Assembly (NCBI GenBank): GCA_964019415.1
Contig: OZ025869.1
Location: 14,464,419 to 14,528,418 of the forward strand
Length of the DNA: 64,000 nucleotides
Origin: Ianthella basta
Lineage: Eukaryota; Porifera; Demospongiae; Verongiida; Ianthellidae
Direction: 5' to 3'
The notes under the pieces are model-generated. The model saw only the letters and a list, made by a program, of their open reading frames with translations, did no database searches and was not told the DNA's origin. Within the stretch, counting starts at the first letter, position 1. Every line of letters begins with the position of its first letter. Made by a program: the position numbers and the translations under genes. This document shows positions 1-12,002 of this stretch, piece by piece.

Positions 1-560
1 CACAGTTTGAAACTAGTGTCTATGGTATTGTGCTATAGAGGAAAGACCATACCAGAGCATGGTCAAGTACACCATGATACTGTAACTGTGACTACTGCAT
101 CAAATTAGATTGTGAGATGTTCCTGTGGCACTGATCAATAGTCCCACACATTAGCCCGTAATAATATGCGTATCTCCATATTTATTAGTGCATTCCTAGT
201 ATCCTTCACATTCATACACATATGCCCATGTGACATCAGTCTCAGTCACATGTACACATATATACATGCAATACAACTTGGTGATATATACACATACGTG
301 TACAGCAATGATTCTTACAAGATCACTAGGTGAGTACGTGCTCCTGGTGAGTAGGTAGGCGTGAAGGCAGCGGTAAATGGCCAGATCATGTTGTAAGTGA
401 CTTGAGTAGTGGATTCCTTCTGAGCAGCTGAGCAAGGTTCCCTGTACCTCCCCACTCAGCCCTCTACCCTGTGTGTTCGTGTGTATGTATGTACAGTGTG
501 TGAAGTGCACGGCTGAAAATGTAGTGACTACAGCTGGTCACTTGAAGATATAGTGACTAC
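1..560. repeat. Segmental duplicate, partner at 50.72-51.06 kb
   Basis: The first few hundred bases match the block beginning near 50718 almost base for base (shared start CACAGTTTGAAACTAGTGTC). The match then drifts with small indels over about 340 bases. No coding signal is seen. Because the match begins at base 1, the duplicated block probably extends left of the window. Confidence 0.7.
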
Positions 561-2250
561 AAGTGTGGCACTCGACTCGGACTGTATACTTATTATTCAG
601 GGAAGTCGTTGGAGTCATTGCTACATTGCGAAGACACCACATATAGACATTCCACTACGTACTAGTCTCAAGCCAGACCACTTTCAGCCTTCTTTCCTTC
701 AGTGTGACGTTGTTGGCATAATTATATAAATGGCTGGAAGTGGGTCTGGGCACACCAGACTAACTACATAACACTCCTTACTATTTGGACAGTCCCAATT
801 GTTTCCTGTAGCACTGTAACAGAAAGATGGACTGTCACAATTGATGCACTGTGTGAATTGTACTGATTCGTTCAAGCACTTTCAGCAATAAAGAAAACCT
901 TTGTAGTCCAATTTCATGTTCTTCACTAGGAGTAGGAGTACTAGGAGTACACCACTTTCATGGACTTGTGTATTTGGTTTTAAAATGTAGATGTAATTCA
1001 TACAATTTCCTTGTCGAAAGTCAAAGCTGGCTCTTATAGCACATGTTTTGTTTGGTTGATACTCTGACAGGCTATGATGGGACCTGAGAACCTCCCTTTG
1101 AAGTGGTCTCCTTTTTCCTTTTTTTCTCGAAATTTCAAAATATTTGGACCCCCAATCTCACTATTCTGCATTTAGGTAGGAATGGTAGGCTTTGAAGCCA
1201 AACTACCACTCTTATACTGTGAACTTTACTCTCTGCCCCTGAATGAAGTAGGGCTGTAGCACGAGGCTAGAAACTGGTCCAGCCACAACATAGTGTGCCC
1301 AACCTTCTAGGGGGGTCTGGGGGCATGCCCCCCCCCTGGAAATTTTTGAAATCTAGATGCTCTAAGATCAATTCTGGGGCATTTCTGGGACTATCAGTAT
1401 CCCATTCACACGTGTTCAACAAGCTGAGTCTTAAAGCCTTTTGTTGCAGCAAACCTGTCATAGCCTTCTTGCATGTGACGAATAATATTGAATCGGTCTT
1501 GATTTAGCTGTCTCAACAAGATCTTGTAATAGTCATGCTCACACTGTGTAGCAACAGCTATTTGTGGGAGTATCACAATAGATCAGCAGGCACTTAAGCA
1601 TAGATGTAGGATCCCCATTCTTACAGTATATTAAGGTGCTCTTATAATTGTAACATGTGCAGGATGATGTAATGTTCTTATAATTTTATGCAAACGTCAT
1701 TGTAAGATGGCTGCTGCGCAACACAGAAAATGATTGTCCATTTACGTGCTATTTTACTTAGTAACTAGGCTAAACTCAGCCACTTGCTTGCGGTATGGAG
1801 ACCAATCAGAAAGCAGAGCATTGCACACTTTTGGTTACTGCCCCTCCCCCCTCCCCCCCCCCCCCCCCCAATTCTAAAAGTCTGTTAAAATGCTTAGCTT
1901 TGATATTTAGAATTTTTTTGGTGGATAAAACCGGTCTGGCCATGGCCTGACCAGCCGGACTGGGCGCTACGATTCTGTGAAGACTTCTTTCTCTAACTAC
2001 GGCTCACACTAGTCTGTTCGAAACTGATCGCTTTCGTACTTCTCGAGACCGTATTCAGCGTATTCCAGTATTGTGCTCTGCTTAGTGTATTTAATAGCTT
2101 ATTCCAAGATAGGGACTTCAGTAAAAGCAACTTCTTCCTGATTGTCTTCCCTGTTCTGAACAGTTTTCTCAGTTGCTGTTCTCTGATGTGTCCTGCCTCC
2201 ATTTATATGTATATATACGCTATATGTGTGTATAAATTTGGATGGAGGGA
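561..2250. other. No gene seen; repeat-rich stretch
   Basis: I see no supported exon here. A G/C-rich block at about 1295-1390, with a run of G, GGGCATG and a run of C, resembles a dispersed repeat common in marine invertebrate genomes; this is from memory and uncertain. A poly-C run lies at about 1846-1870. Both strands have short open frames across the 1295-1460 block, as expected of a repeat. Confidence 0.4.
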
Positions 2251-2485
2251 ACATTTATTGGTGGTCCATTTTTTACGTGACAGTCCCCAGTTCCCTGACT
2301 GTCAGCTGGATGCATGCAGGCAAACACAGTGAGCATGTTGACAGCAGAGACCTGTAGTAATTTAATTAAATACATAGCAGCAAAATATATGCACAAATTA
2401 ATTATTAGGTTTAAATGAGGACATTCATGTATTGTTCGCTATACATGGTTGGTGCCTCCTAGGAGGTGTCCATGTCTTCCGGCTC

Positions 2486-3000
2486 CTACTGGGTGGGTGT
2501 GACTGGAATGGGTTTAATGATCATAAGAGGCCCCCTGTTGGGGTTCAATAAGATGTAACTCCCATCCGGGTTCTGGGAGACATTGACCCATTCTGGTGTC
2601 CAGAAGTTGTAGTCCTTCCCGAAGATGTAGCTCCCATCTGGGGTCCAAAGGACATTGACCCATTCTGGTTTCCAGAAGTTGTAGTCCTTCCCGAAGATGT
2701 AGCTCCAACCTGGGCTCCAGAAGACATTGACCCATTCTGGTGTCCAGAAGTTGTAGTCCTTCCCGAAGATGTAGCTCCCAGCTTGGTTCCAGAAGACATT
2801 GACCCATTCTGGTGTCCAGAAGTTGTAGTCCTTCCCGAAGATGTAGCTCCCATCTGGGGTCCAATGGACATAGATGGCTGCCGGCCTCTTGGCTAGTACG
2901 AATGGTACATGCACCCTGCAGAAGGGGGAGACAGCGTGCTGGTAAAGGCCCAGTTTAGGGATGCATGTGGCATGCCATGCACTTACTGTCTCTCAGCCAT
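2486..3000 (-). CDS. Small protein of 24-residue aromatic tandem repeats (two coding exons)
   Basis: I do not recognise this gene. A start ATG at 3000-2998 begins a 14-nt coding stretch (MAER plus the first two bases of Q). It ends at a good donor (GTAAGT, 2986-2981). An acceptor (CTGCAG) then opens the terminal exon at 2915. The splice preserves the frame and gives MAERQVHVPFVLAKRPAAIY followed by about four copies of a 24-residue unit, with conserved GSYIFGKDYNFW and PEWVNV. The tail is proline-rich and ends at TAG 2488-2486, for about 148 residues. There is no signal peptide or membrane segment. The repeated Y, F and W residues suggest a beta-rich repeat. All three frames are open, because the 72-bp DNA repeat is a multiple of three and stop-free, so the frame choice rests on the splice join. 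A core-promoter copy at 4.57-4.65 kb may drive it. Confidence 0.5.
2566..2870 (-). repeat. 72-bp coding tandem repeat, about 4 copies
   Basis: Four nearly identical 72-bp units share CCCGAAGATGTAGCTCC and GACATTGACCCATTCTGG on the plus strand. They differ mainly in an 8-12 base hypervariable segment that encodes the linker (WTPDG, WNQAG, WSPGW or QNPDG). The near-identity indicates recent expansion or homogenisation. Confidence 0.85.
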
Positions 3001-3890
3001 AATAGTTCAATGAAGTCAAATGTTCAGCTCCGTGCTATGTGGTCCAGAATCAGGTGCTACAGAATGCAGTGAGCATGGCAGATGTTTATTTGTTGTGGCA
3101 TAGAAGAATGTCACAGCCATGGTGTGCTGGATGTGTGGTTGTATTGTTCCCTCAATTGTATCCCCAAGCCAGCAAAACAAGCACACTGGCATAGTCACCA
3201 CGGTGTTGTATTTTGGGGGCAGCGCCATCAATGTAGACAAATAGTCTAACATATTGTGTCTAGCAAATCCATGCCTTAATGTGGCATACTATTATGTTAT
3301 GTTGTGTTTAGTTATGAGCTCAGGTCCTTGCCATGTGTTCCCCAAACCTTCCTCCCGTCCTAGTCTGTTTGAGTAATGGAGACTTGGTATGTACTGTATA
3401 GTTGTATCGCATAGTTGTACTGTATTTTGGCGCTCCTTTGGTGTATATGCTTATCAGTTTGTTGCATAATACACTGCTACATTGTGTTATTAGGAGCAGT
3501 TGCCATTATTAGTTTGATTCACAGCTGAATAGGCAACGATATTCGTTGGTATGCATAAGTGCAGAAAGCAGACAGCATACTTGACGTGTAGCATATATAC
3601 TTGACAGGTGTGGCTCCAGATTGCTGTACATGCTGGAGTCGTAGCCTGTACAACACACCTGGGCCTCGATGTGATGATCTCCTTCAGTCAATCTAGCACA
3701 CAATTAAGTAGATCAAACTTTCAATGACTGCAGCATTTTGCCCATCTTGGGTTTCATCAATGTTCATTATAAGGAGGAACACACTTGTTGTTACATTGTA
3801 CTTAGTAATGACAGATACAAAACTCAGGCCTCAGACAGAGGGATAGAATTGACAAATGTAGGAATATGTCAAGGAAGAACCTGGCAAGGT
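3001..3890. other. No confident gene; possible 5' untranslated exon and a short repeat
   Basis: A minus-strand open stretch at 3016-3252 lies immediately upstream of the ATG at 3000. It could be 5' untranslated sequence of the repeat-protein gene. It is out of frame with it and has no obvious acceptor. Bases 3398-3455 recur at 4098-4156. Confidence 0.3.
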
Positions 3891-3894
3891 ATGT

Positions 3895-3898
<4 letters not shown>

Positions 3899-3980
<82 letters not shown>
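3899..3980. repeat. (GT)n microsatellite
   Basis: An uninterrupted GT dinucleotide run of about 80 bases. The apparent Cys/Val open frame across it is an artefact. Confidence 0.95.
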
Positions 3981-3983
<3 letters not shown>

Positions 3984-4068
3984 CAGGTCATCACGATTCT
4001 ACTTTGTCCCCCCAAAATGGGATCAACCGGAATAAACGGACATACATTCGCCCGGGTCGCTTAGCGCA

Positions 4069-4096
4069 CGTTAGGTTTAGGGTTAGGGTTAGGGTA
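4069..4096 (+). repeat. Short interstitial telomere-like TTAGGG block
   Basis: GTTAGG, TTTAGGG, TTAGGG and TTAGGG occur in tandem. They sit next to a direct repeat (3398-3455 and 4098-4156). TTAGGG is the usual metazoan telomere unit. Three to four units are enough to notice but too few to call a former chromosome end. Confidence 0.6.
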
Positions 4097-4566
4097 CTAT
4101 ATAGTTGTATCGCAAAGTTGTACTGTATTTTGGCGCTCCTTTGGCGTATATGCTTATCTAGAGTCGTTCGCGTCTGTCGGCCCTGCGAGTAGGCCGAAGG
4201 CATCATGTCGACACCAACTATAGACTACACAATAATATTAAAGGCCAGGAGAAGCCACTGTGAAGGAGGAAGCCTGTTGTAGCTGGGGGTGGGGTATAAT
4301 TTTCGGACCAAAACGGACCGTCCGGACCGGACCAATACATTAGATAGGGGCCTATGCCGTGCAGTACATGCACAGGACGAACTGGCGGCGCAGGTCGGTG
4401 ACTGGCGGCAAGTTTGTAGTCTCCCTCGGGACGTTCGCTTCAGCTGGCTACGTGCTCGGGACTGTTTCTGGCTTAGCTGTTCGGCGCGAACGTCGCGCGC
4501 TGCGTGCACACGGAAATCGCGTACTACGTACATCGTACATGCTCCCCTCTTCTCTTCCCCGCTCAC

Positions 4567-4650
4567 CTTCTTGTAACTACGCTGTGACTGATCCACAGAA
4601 ATGCTGCTCCTAGATATCTTCTTCTGCCCTTTGGTCCTTTTACCCCAAGG
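4567..4650 (-). promoter_or_regulatory. Degenerate copy of the family core promoter and untranslated exon 1
   Basis: The segment aligns with the promoter/first-exon block found at 16.3, 22.6, 31.0, 39.0 and 54.3 kb. It has a GTGAGC donor (minus strand, 4566-4561), the conserved AGTTACAAG-type exon end, and GGAGCAGCATTTCTGTGGA-like exon sequence. The TATA element is degraded to GGTAAAAGGA (about 4636-4645). It may serve the repeat-protein gene at 2.5-3.0 kb. This is inferred from orientation and distance only. Confidence 0.45.
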
Positions 4651-4980
4651 TTTGATGAATATGATTAAGCGCCATGCAATATAATTATATTCATATATAC
4701 CACCACCACCACCACAGTGCAAGCCACCACCACATGTGCCAGTAGAGTATCTGCGCTAGTTGGTCATAGAAAAAGACCACCAGTGCAAGTTACAGTGGCA
4801 CCAGCACCATTCGCACCACCACATGTGCCAGAAAGTAAATGCGCTCAATGGCTGAAGAACAAGTATTTCGAGTTAAAAACTCGTGGGGCTGCCGCCCCAA
4901 CTAAAAATACTTGCTACCTTCGGTCGCAGCTCTGTCACTCACAATAGGCATGACATCGTTTCTTAATACCTCAGTAACCT

Positions 4981-5355
<375 letters not shown>

Positions 5356-5497
5356 CACAGAGAAATCTCCAGCAAAGACAGACACATGACTGCTTATAGC
5401 ACATGCATTTACAGTGAGTAATTACAGAAACATAATGTACCAAGGAACTCACAGTCGCCAGAGTAGCTAGTGGTCTGTGATAGCAACAGCTACGTAC

Positions 5498-5647
5498 GTT
5501 TGCTACAGCGCAGTACGCGTGGTCCAGGTTCTGAAGAGCATTCAGAAGGGCAACCGTACGAGTTAAGCTTTTCAACGCTACATTCCGTTGAAGAATGTTT
5601 TCGCATGCATTGAGTTCATTATACATAGGGCACACATGCGCACTGCC
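5498..5647 (-). CDS. Candidate internal exon, unknown helical protein
   Basis: On the minus strand a CAG acceptor precedes 5647 and a GTACGTA donor follows 5498. Together they bound a 150-nt, phase 0-0 open exon of 50 codons. It includes ENILQRNVALKSLT and ALLNALQNLDHAYCAVAN, a composition typical of an amphipathic helix. I recognise no family. It lies between the CA array and the retrotransposon, with no neighbouring exon found. It could be chance. Confidence 0.3.
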
Positions 5648-5723
5648 CTGAAAAATGATATAAGAATGATAATGGAAATAGAAGTTCTAGATATCTGTCA
5701 TTCTCTAAAGTTCATTGTTTAAA

Positions 5724-8153
5724 TTAGATGGAGGGGACACGCCCCTCACTGGCAATCACATTGATTGGGGTCCTGATTGCATGACCCTTGGATGATCTGG
5801 AACCCCTAATACATCTGATCTGGGACTTTAGCAAGGAGAAGCTGATCATGCACCTGATAGTGTTCATCGTTTGGGCGTATGGTTGATCTCTTTTCGTTGC
5901 CAGCAATGATACCAGTCTCTTGTAGGTCACCTGGGCTGCTTTCCCCATTCCTCCTGTCGCTGCGAAAACAAGAGGAGTGAATGAACCGTGTTCAACTTCC
6001 CGGATGCGCTGTTCATAGCTTCTTCTCTTTTCTTTCTCATGGCGTTGGTAGGTGGCATCGAGGCTCTGGGAGCAGTTCCGGGATGCGAATGGGTTAAAAA
6101 CCCTTACATTGAAAAATGCATCTTGGGACCTGACCCAGAATCCCTCTACCCTGATGTTGACTCTAGCTCCATCTTGACAGTTGGCAGAACGACCATTCAA
6201 CATTTCCCCTGACAGAGGTTGCAATTCCGGCTCAGTGCCCACATTGTGACATACTTCAGTCATGAGATCTGCAGTGAGGTCTCTTAGATCGTTGTGTTGC
6301 ACTGTTGGCAGTCCTCCAGTGGGACAGGTGAATGCGTGCTCGACTGTGAGACTCTTGCCACACACACATGTCTTTGGCAGATTGGGCAGTTGCCACCCGT
6401 ACCTCAGGGCAACAGCATCCCAGAAGGCTCCCTTATGCAGAAAAAAACCAAACTCATCAATGGGCAGAACACTAAGCCAGCTGGAGGCACCTGTTTCTTT
6501 TGCAAGATCCATTGCCAGCTTCATGTTGCCTGAGGCATGGTCTTGGATTGCTTCTGTCCTCTCTTGTATGTGCTTCTTTTTCTTGTTCTTGATGTCGTTT
6601 CTAATTTTTGTCATTTCATTTGCACATTCGTCCATTGCCTCTCTCCTCTGCTCAGAGACAGCTCGCACTAGTGGTTCTGTTGCTGTAACTGAGTTCACAT
6701 ACTCCTCTTTGGCCAATTCCTTTGGGATGCAGATACTGAGCCCCCCCATTCTTGCTGGAAGTGACAGTATCTGTCGTTCATTCTCACTAAACTGCGAATG
6801 TCCTGTTACAGCAGGGGCAAACTTGTGTCTTATGGCATCTTCCAATGGCTGTAGACTATCTTCAGTCTGTCCAGTAGTCCTGAGCAGGTACCTCCATTTG
6901 TTCACGATCCCATGAGTGAAAGCACAGAATGCGGCGTGGGGTTGAGAGTTGGCAACTAAAGTTAGTTCCTCCAGTTCTGATATCCAGCTCTGGACTTTGG
7001 CTTGAAGAAATGAGTCCTTCATGTCATCTGGACCGATGTAGGATCCCAGGTACCTCTTTCCATCAGTTGTAATATGGACTCCACTGCCACTGAAAGTTGC
7101 CTTGGCAGATTCGAGATGGCATTCCTTGACCACAAGCCAGGTCTTTGACGGATTCACAAAGTAGCCGTATTTAGGCCCTCTTTCAACTAGCGTATCCCAC
7201 CACTGCTTCAGTGTTCGCAGTCTTCCAGCGGCAGCAGCGTCATCAGCAAACCATAGTTGCTTGGCTAGGTTCTCTAGCTCCAAGATCAGAGGCAAGACTG
7301 CAATGGCATACATACTCATTGCCAGGGGGTCACCCTGAGTAGTGCCCTCCTTTGAAACTATGGCTTCGCCATTGATATACACACTGGGTGGGAGTCTGTA
7401 TGTGTTTAACACAACATTGGCTAATGATGGACATAGCACCTGGATGTTCCTCATTGCTGTTTCCCGGTTCAACGTGTTAAAAGCATTGGTGGCATCTACA
7501 AAAAGCAACCCCTCATTTTCTTCGCTTTCGAAAAAATTCCTCATGGCATGCACAGCTGCTTCACAACCTCCTTTTTGCCCAGCGCAAAGCTGATACGTGC
7601 TTGCAACCTTCTGGATATCCACAGAGATCACTGAGAGGATGGCCTTGCCAATGATCCTCCGGCTCACTTCTCCAACCCCAATCGGTCGGACTCCCGGGCA
7701 CTTGTTAAGTGCCACAAGACGACTGGCTGTGAAGGCAAGGATTGGGTGGGGATCAATTGGACCACTGGCAAGTCTTCTGGCAGTCTTGGCTAAAGCTTCA
7801 CATAGCTCCTTCGATGATCCTTTGAATGAGCAACACATGCGGCGCCATGCTGTAGCATCTAGACCGGAGGGTCCATGACTCCCTTTGGTTTTCAAGGCAG
7901 CTGCACATATGGAGGAGGCATTTATCGCATCAAATATCACAGGGTGGAATGGCACAGTCTCACTGGTGGATGGGAGAAGGGTAGAAGGTTCACATGGTTG
8001 TGCTGTTGGATGCTTCTGCAACAGGGCTTCTCTGACAGTACATGAACCATTTGGGGTGTCAATAACTTCATCAAGACCAAGTGGCTCACCTGATCTAGCT
8101 TCACCACTATTGTCCAACAGACGTGTTGCGGCATGAACTTTACCCTCCATCAT
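5724..8153 (-). CDS. Non-LTR retrotransposon: reverse transcriptase with CCHC and restriction-like endonuclease domains
   Basis: A continuous 809-codon frame. RT motifs run in order: RPIGVGEVSRR (about residues 156-166), motif A VDATNAFN (219-226), motif B GTTQGDP (270-276), motif C FADD (302-305) in place of the usual YxDD, then the NPSKTW and RYLGSYIG regions. A C-X1-C-X7-H-X4-C finger follows at about 596-610, the arrangement found before the restriction-like endonuclease of R2-class elements. After it comes a GARVNIRV...AFFNVRVFNP segment (663-689) in the position of the endonuclease core. No AP endonuclease is seen. The first ATG is probably not the true start: the frame is open upstream and appears to continue the cysteine-rich segment at 8150-8869 through a frameshift. 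Both presumed catalytic aspartates read as asparagine. The element is probably dead. Confidence 0.85.
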   Translation of the reverse strand: MMEGKVHAATRLLDNSGEARSGEPLGLDEVIDTPNGSCTVREALLQKHPTAQPCEPSTLLPSTSETVPFHPVIFDAINASSICAAALKTKGSHGPSGLDATAWRRMCCSFKGSSKELCEALAKTARRLASGPIDPHPILAFTASRLVALNKCPGVRPIGVGEVSRRIIGKAILSVISVDIQKVASTYQLCAGQKGGCEAAVHAMRNFFESEENEGLLFVDATNAFNTLNRETAMRNIQVLCPSLANVVLNTYRLPPSVYINGEAIVSKEGTTQGDPLAMSMYAIAVLPLILELENLAKQLWFADDAAAAGRLRTLKQWWDTLVERGPKYGYFVNPSKTWLVVKECHLESAKATFSGSGVHITTDGKRYLGSYIGPDDMKDSFLQAKVQSWISELEELTLVANSQPHAAFCAFTHGIVNKWRYLLRTTGQTEDSLQPLEDAIRHKFAPAVTGHSQFSENERQILSLPARMGGLSICIPKELAKEEYVNSVTATEPLVRAVSEQRREAMDECANEMTKIRNDIKNKKKKHIQERTEAIQDHASGNMKLAMDLAKETGASSWLSVLPIDEFGFFLHKGAFWDAVALRYGWQLPNLPKTCVCGKSLTVEHAFTCPTGGLPTVQHNDLRDLTADLMTEVCHNVGTEPELQPLSGEMLNGRSANCQDGARVNIRVEGFWVRSQDAFFNVRVFNPFASRNCSQSLDATYQRHEKEKRRSYEQRIREVEHGSFTPLVFAATGGMGKAAQVTYKRLVSLLATKRDQPYAQTMNTIRCMISFSLLKSQIRCIRGSRSSKGHAIRTPINVIASEGRVPSI

Positions 8154-8869
8154 AAGCTCAGCAAATCTCCGTGCAGTGCTTGTAGATTTTTGGCATCCGT
8201 TCTTGTTACAGGTAGGCGTGACTGTATGGCTCTGACTTCCTCAAGTAGCTTATCAAGCTCCCCCTCAAGCCACAACTTCATTCTTCGCTCAATACAATGG
8301 GCATGGTCCTTTGCTTTTGACTGACTTGATGGCTTTTGCAGTATCAAAGGTGGAAGGACCATAGCTGCTTTCAGAGCAATCCGTTCCATGGAGTTAGCCT
8401 CAGCAAAGGAACTAAAGAGTCTCGCAAGCTCCCTGACAAAGTCCTGCCCCTGCTTGCCTAATGGTACCTTGAAAATGTTTCGTTTCCATGTCACCATTTC
8501 ATCATAGCAGTCATCAATCTTTCTGCAGAACTGTTCTCCTTTCAGCGATCCCCATACAAAATTCGGGGCTTCCGCGGGATCATACTGAGGCAGATTGAAG
8601 GGCTCTGGCAGTGGCAGGGGGCAGGTTGATTCGTCGTCAGTGCTACTGGGCTCCTCCACGTTGTTTGTAGGTAGATCACTCAGCTGAATACTGCCAACGG
8701 CCATCCTTACACTCGTCTCTTCATTTGGCGATTGAATCGAATGGGATCTGGAGGGATTAGAACAGTTCCCTAATCTCCCCGGTAGACAATCTACGCATCT
8801 CGATCCTTCTTTGACACACTTACAACTGATGCACTTGCCGCTGGCGTTACACCGACAGCACGAAGGCAT
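8150..8869 (-). pseudogene. N-terminal cysteine-rich part of the same retrotransposon ORF, frameshifted
   Basis: A 239-codon open frame begins MPSCCRCNASGKCISCKCVK, with about eleven cysteines in the first 35 residues. This fits a zinc-binding, nucleic-acid-binding N-terminus. A helical region follows (FVRELARLF..., ALKAAMVLPPLILQKP). It overlaps the RT frame by 4 bases in a different frame. The RT frame is open for some tens of codons upstream of its first ATG and reads ARRFAELMMEGK there. This suggests one original protein of about 1,050 residues broken by a small indel at about 8160-8215. ATG 8869 is the first in-frame start. Confidence 0.7.
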
Positions 8870-9075
8870 TAGTGTCTCTTGTAAGGTGTAGTGTCTCTTG
8901 TAAGGAGAAAATTAGGATCAAAATCACCGATCACCGGTCCACCATCTTGTTTCAATTTATACAGTATACAGTATACAGTATACAGTCAAATTGAAGACTT
9001 CCGCATTCTTGCAGTTGGTGCGTGCATGTGCGTGCGTGTGCGTGCGCGCGCGCGCGTGTGTGTGTGCGTATCCTA
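8870..9075. repeat. Short tandem repeats upstream of the retrotransposon ORF
   Basis: TAGTGTCTCTTGTAAGG occurs twice in tandem (about 8870-8905). ACAGTAT repeats lie at about 8958-8985, and a GTGCGTGCGC-type run ends near 9066. The 5' end of the element is not marked by any visible target-site duplication. Confidence 0.6.
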
Positions 9076-10330
9076 GCTGGTACCCAGTGTGTTGGCAACC
9101 AAGGCAAATAGTTTGTTTATAAATACATGCATGTACTTTCCTAATTGGTTTATGTGTATACATGTGTGTCTACTGTAGGAATACCTGAACCGCACCATGT
9201 GCTGCAACTCCTTCTATCTACATCAGTAACAGGATCAGTATCACATGCACATCGAGTGAATATGATCCGTCCCCAGTGTATGGGCGTAGAACAGCTACCA
9301 CACTCCATCCATATTAGTGACTTGATGTTGCAAGGACGTCACATGCACAGTGACACAAGCCCAACCGAAACATAGCATGGTGGTAGGTACTCATGGCCAA
9401 TCCCACTGAAGAACAGCTTGCGCAATACTCACTGCTAGACCTTTCATGACAAGCTACAGTATACAGGAAAGAATGGTCTGACAGGCCATGCTGTGGTGTT
9501 CATAGCCCGATAGCTTTCACCCCTCTGTGACGTTAAGTTGTGTGTGTGTATGGGGGGGGGGGGGGGCTATGACACATCAATAGATTTGTCCAAATGGACA
9601 CTCTGACTTGATTACTATCATCTAACGTGATACCAGACATGAGGGAACAATGACTTGTGATTCTGTATTCATTAGCAATGTTGGAAATGGCTCCCTAACC
9701 TGGTGGGATGGTTCGAGGTTGACACAAAACCAGCACACTTGTTTTTGGCCCTTATTCCTTGACATTCGCAAGGTGGTTCTAATTGCAGCAGATCTCATAT
9801 CTGCCCTTTCTGTACAAACGCTGCCATTTGAAACCATCCTGGACATGTACACTTGTTTGGTTTGTTAACTAGTACCTTCACTAGGGGCTCCAGCTTTCCA
9901 AGAGGACCGTGTACCTGACACCCAACTGAGCATACATGTACATACGTGTACATATGACAGTAGAGTGCAATCATTGCAGCCAATGGTGTTGAATAGAGAT
10001 ACTGTAGGAAGTCATTCTAGTTTTGTGTGTGCACAAGTATCTATATTTGTACTGTGTATTCTGGCAATGGTCCATCTCCAGCAAATTAAGCTGTGAGAAT
10101 GGTCTGCAGCAAGGTACAGTATTTCCTCTACCTGTATTTCCAGGAATGTATTGTTATCTTAAGCCGGGTGTGGCACCTCACTGTGCCCTCATTCACTCAT
10201 ACTGTGCTAATTACCTGTTCGGTGAGGTAGTGGGATAGCGATGGCAAGACTATGGGTATCAAGTGTGAGTGTGCACTAAACTATTGATATAGACTGTTGA
10301 TGTGTTGGTCATGTACATTCCTCCTTAGTG
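9076..10330. other. No gene seen; dispersed repeat pieces
   Basis: I find no supported exon. The block at about 9700-9960 shares pieces with 55.03-55.36 kb (CAAGGTGG, AATTGCA, CTGACACCCAACTGAGCAT). It is probably a dispersed repeat. A poly-G run lies at about 9550-9566. Confidence 0.4.
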
Positions 10331-10338
10331 CTCCTATT

Positions 10339-10370
10339 GGACAGACTGTCCGATATTGGACAGACTGTCC
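10339..10370. repeat. Paired 13-bp palindromes
   Basis: GGACAGACTGTCC (6 + 1 + 6 palindrome) occurs at 10339-10351 and again at 10358-10370. CAGACAGTCTGTCTG follows. Related sequence flanked by the same TTGGTCATGTACAT and CTGCACCATGTGCAA occurs near 11470-11530, so this belongs to a local repeat. Confidence 0.5.
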
Positions 10371-10750
10371 AATATCAGACAGTCTGTCTGCACCATGTGC
10401 AATGAGTTAACATTGCTTACAGAATTTGTCACCATTAATTAATGTATACTGTAGTTACAAGGACTATATTTTTGTACTAATTTACAACAGATATAGTGTA
10501 CATACATGTACATATGGAGAGGTTGCAGTCTCTGCAACTTATATGAATCTGCCAGTTTGTAATGGTGTGCGATGTTTGCGGTTGTAAGTTGCTGTGTGTG
10601 TCAGTATTCCTGCAATATGTAAGAATGGAAGGAGTGAGGCTTTATTTCAGTGGAGCGTATGGCTTGTACACAGTGTTGTCAACATCAATGCCTTGTGTGT
10701 GTGTGCATATATGTGCATGCGTGCGTGTACGTTGTGCATGTGAGTTTATG

Positions 10751-11870
<1,120 letters not shown>

Positions 11871-12002
11871 TGTGTACGTATGTGCAACATGTCAATGTGT
11901 ATGTGTAATGTGTATAAACATGATTTTTTGTGTGTATGTGCAGTGTATGTGTGTGTATGTATGTGTGACTGTATTTACAGTACCTGCACCTGTGTCTTGC
12001 TG

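Noticed and set aside
9145..9375. Plus-strand frame before the ZDHHC6 region, checked for DHHC exons
   Set aside because: No CPW, HHC or DHHC motif. The DHHC-CRD exon was not found anywhere in the window by eye.
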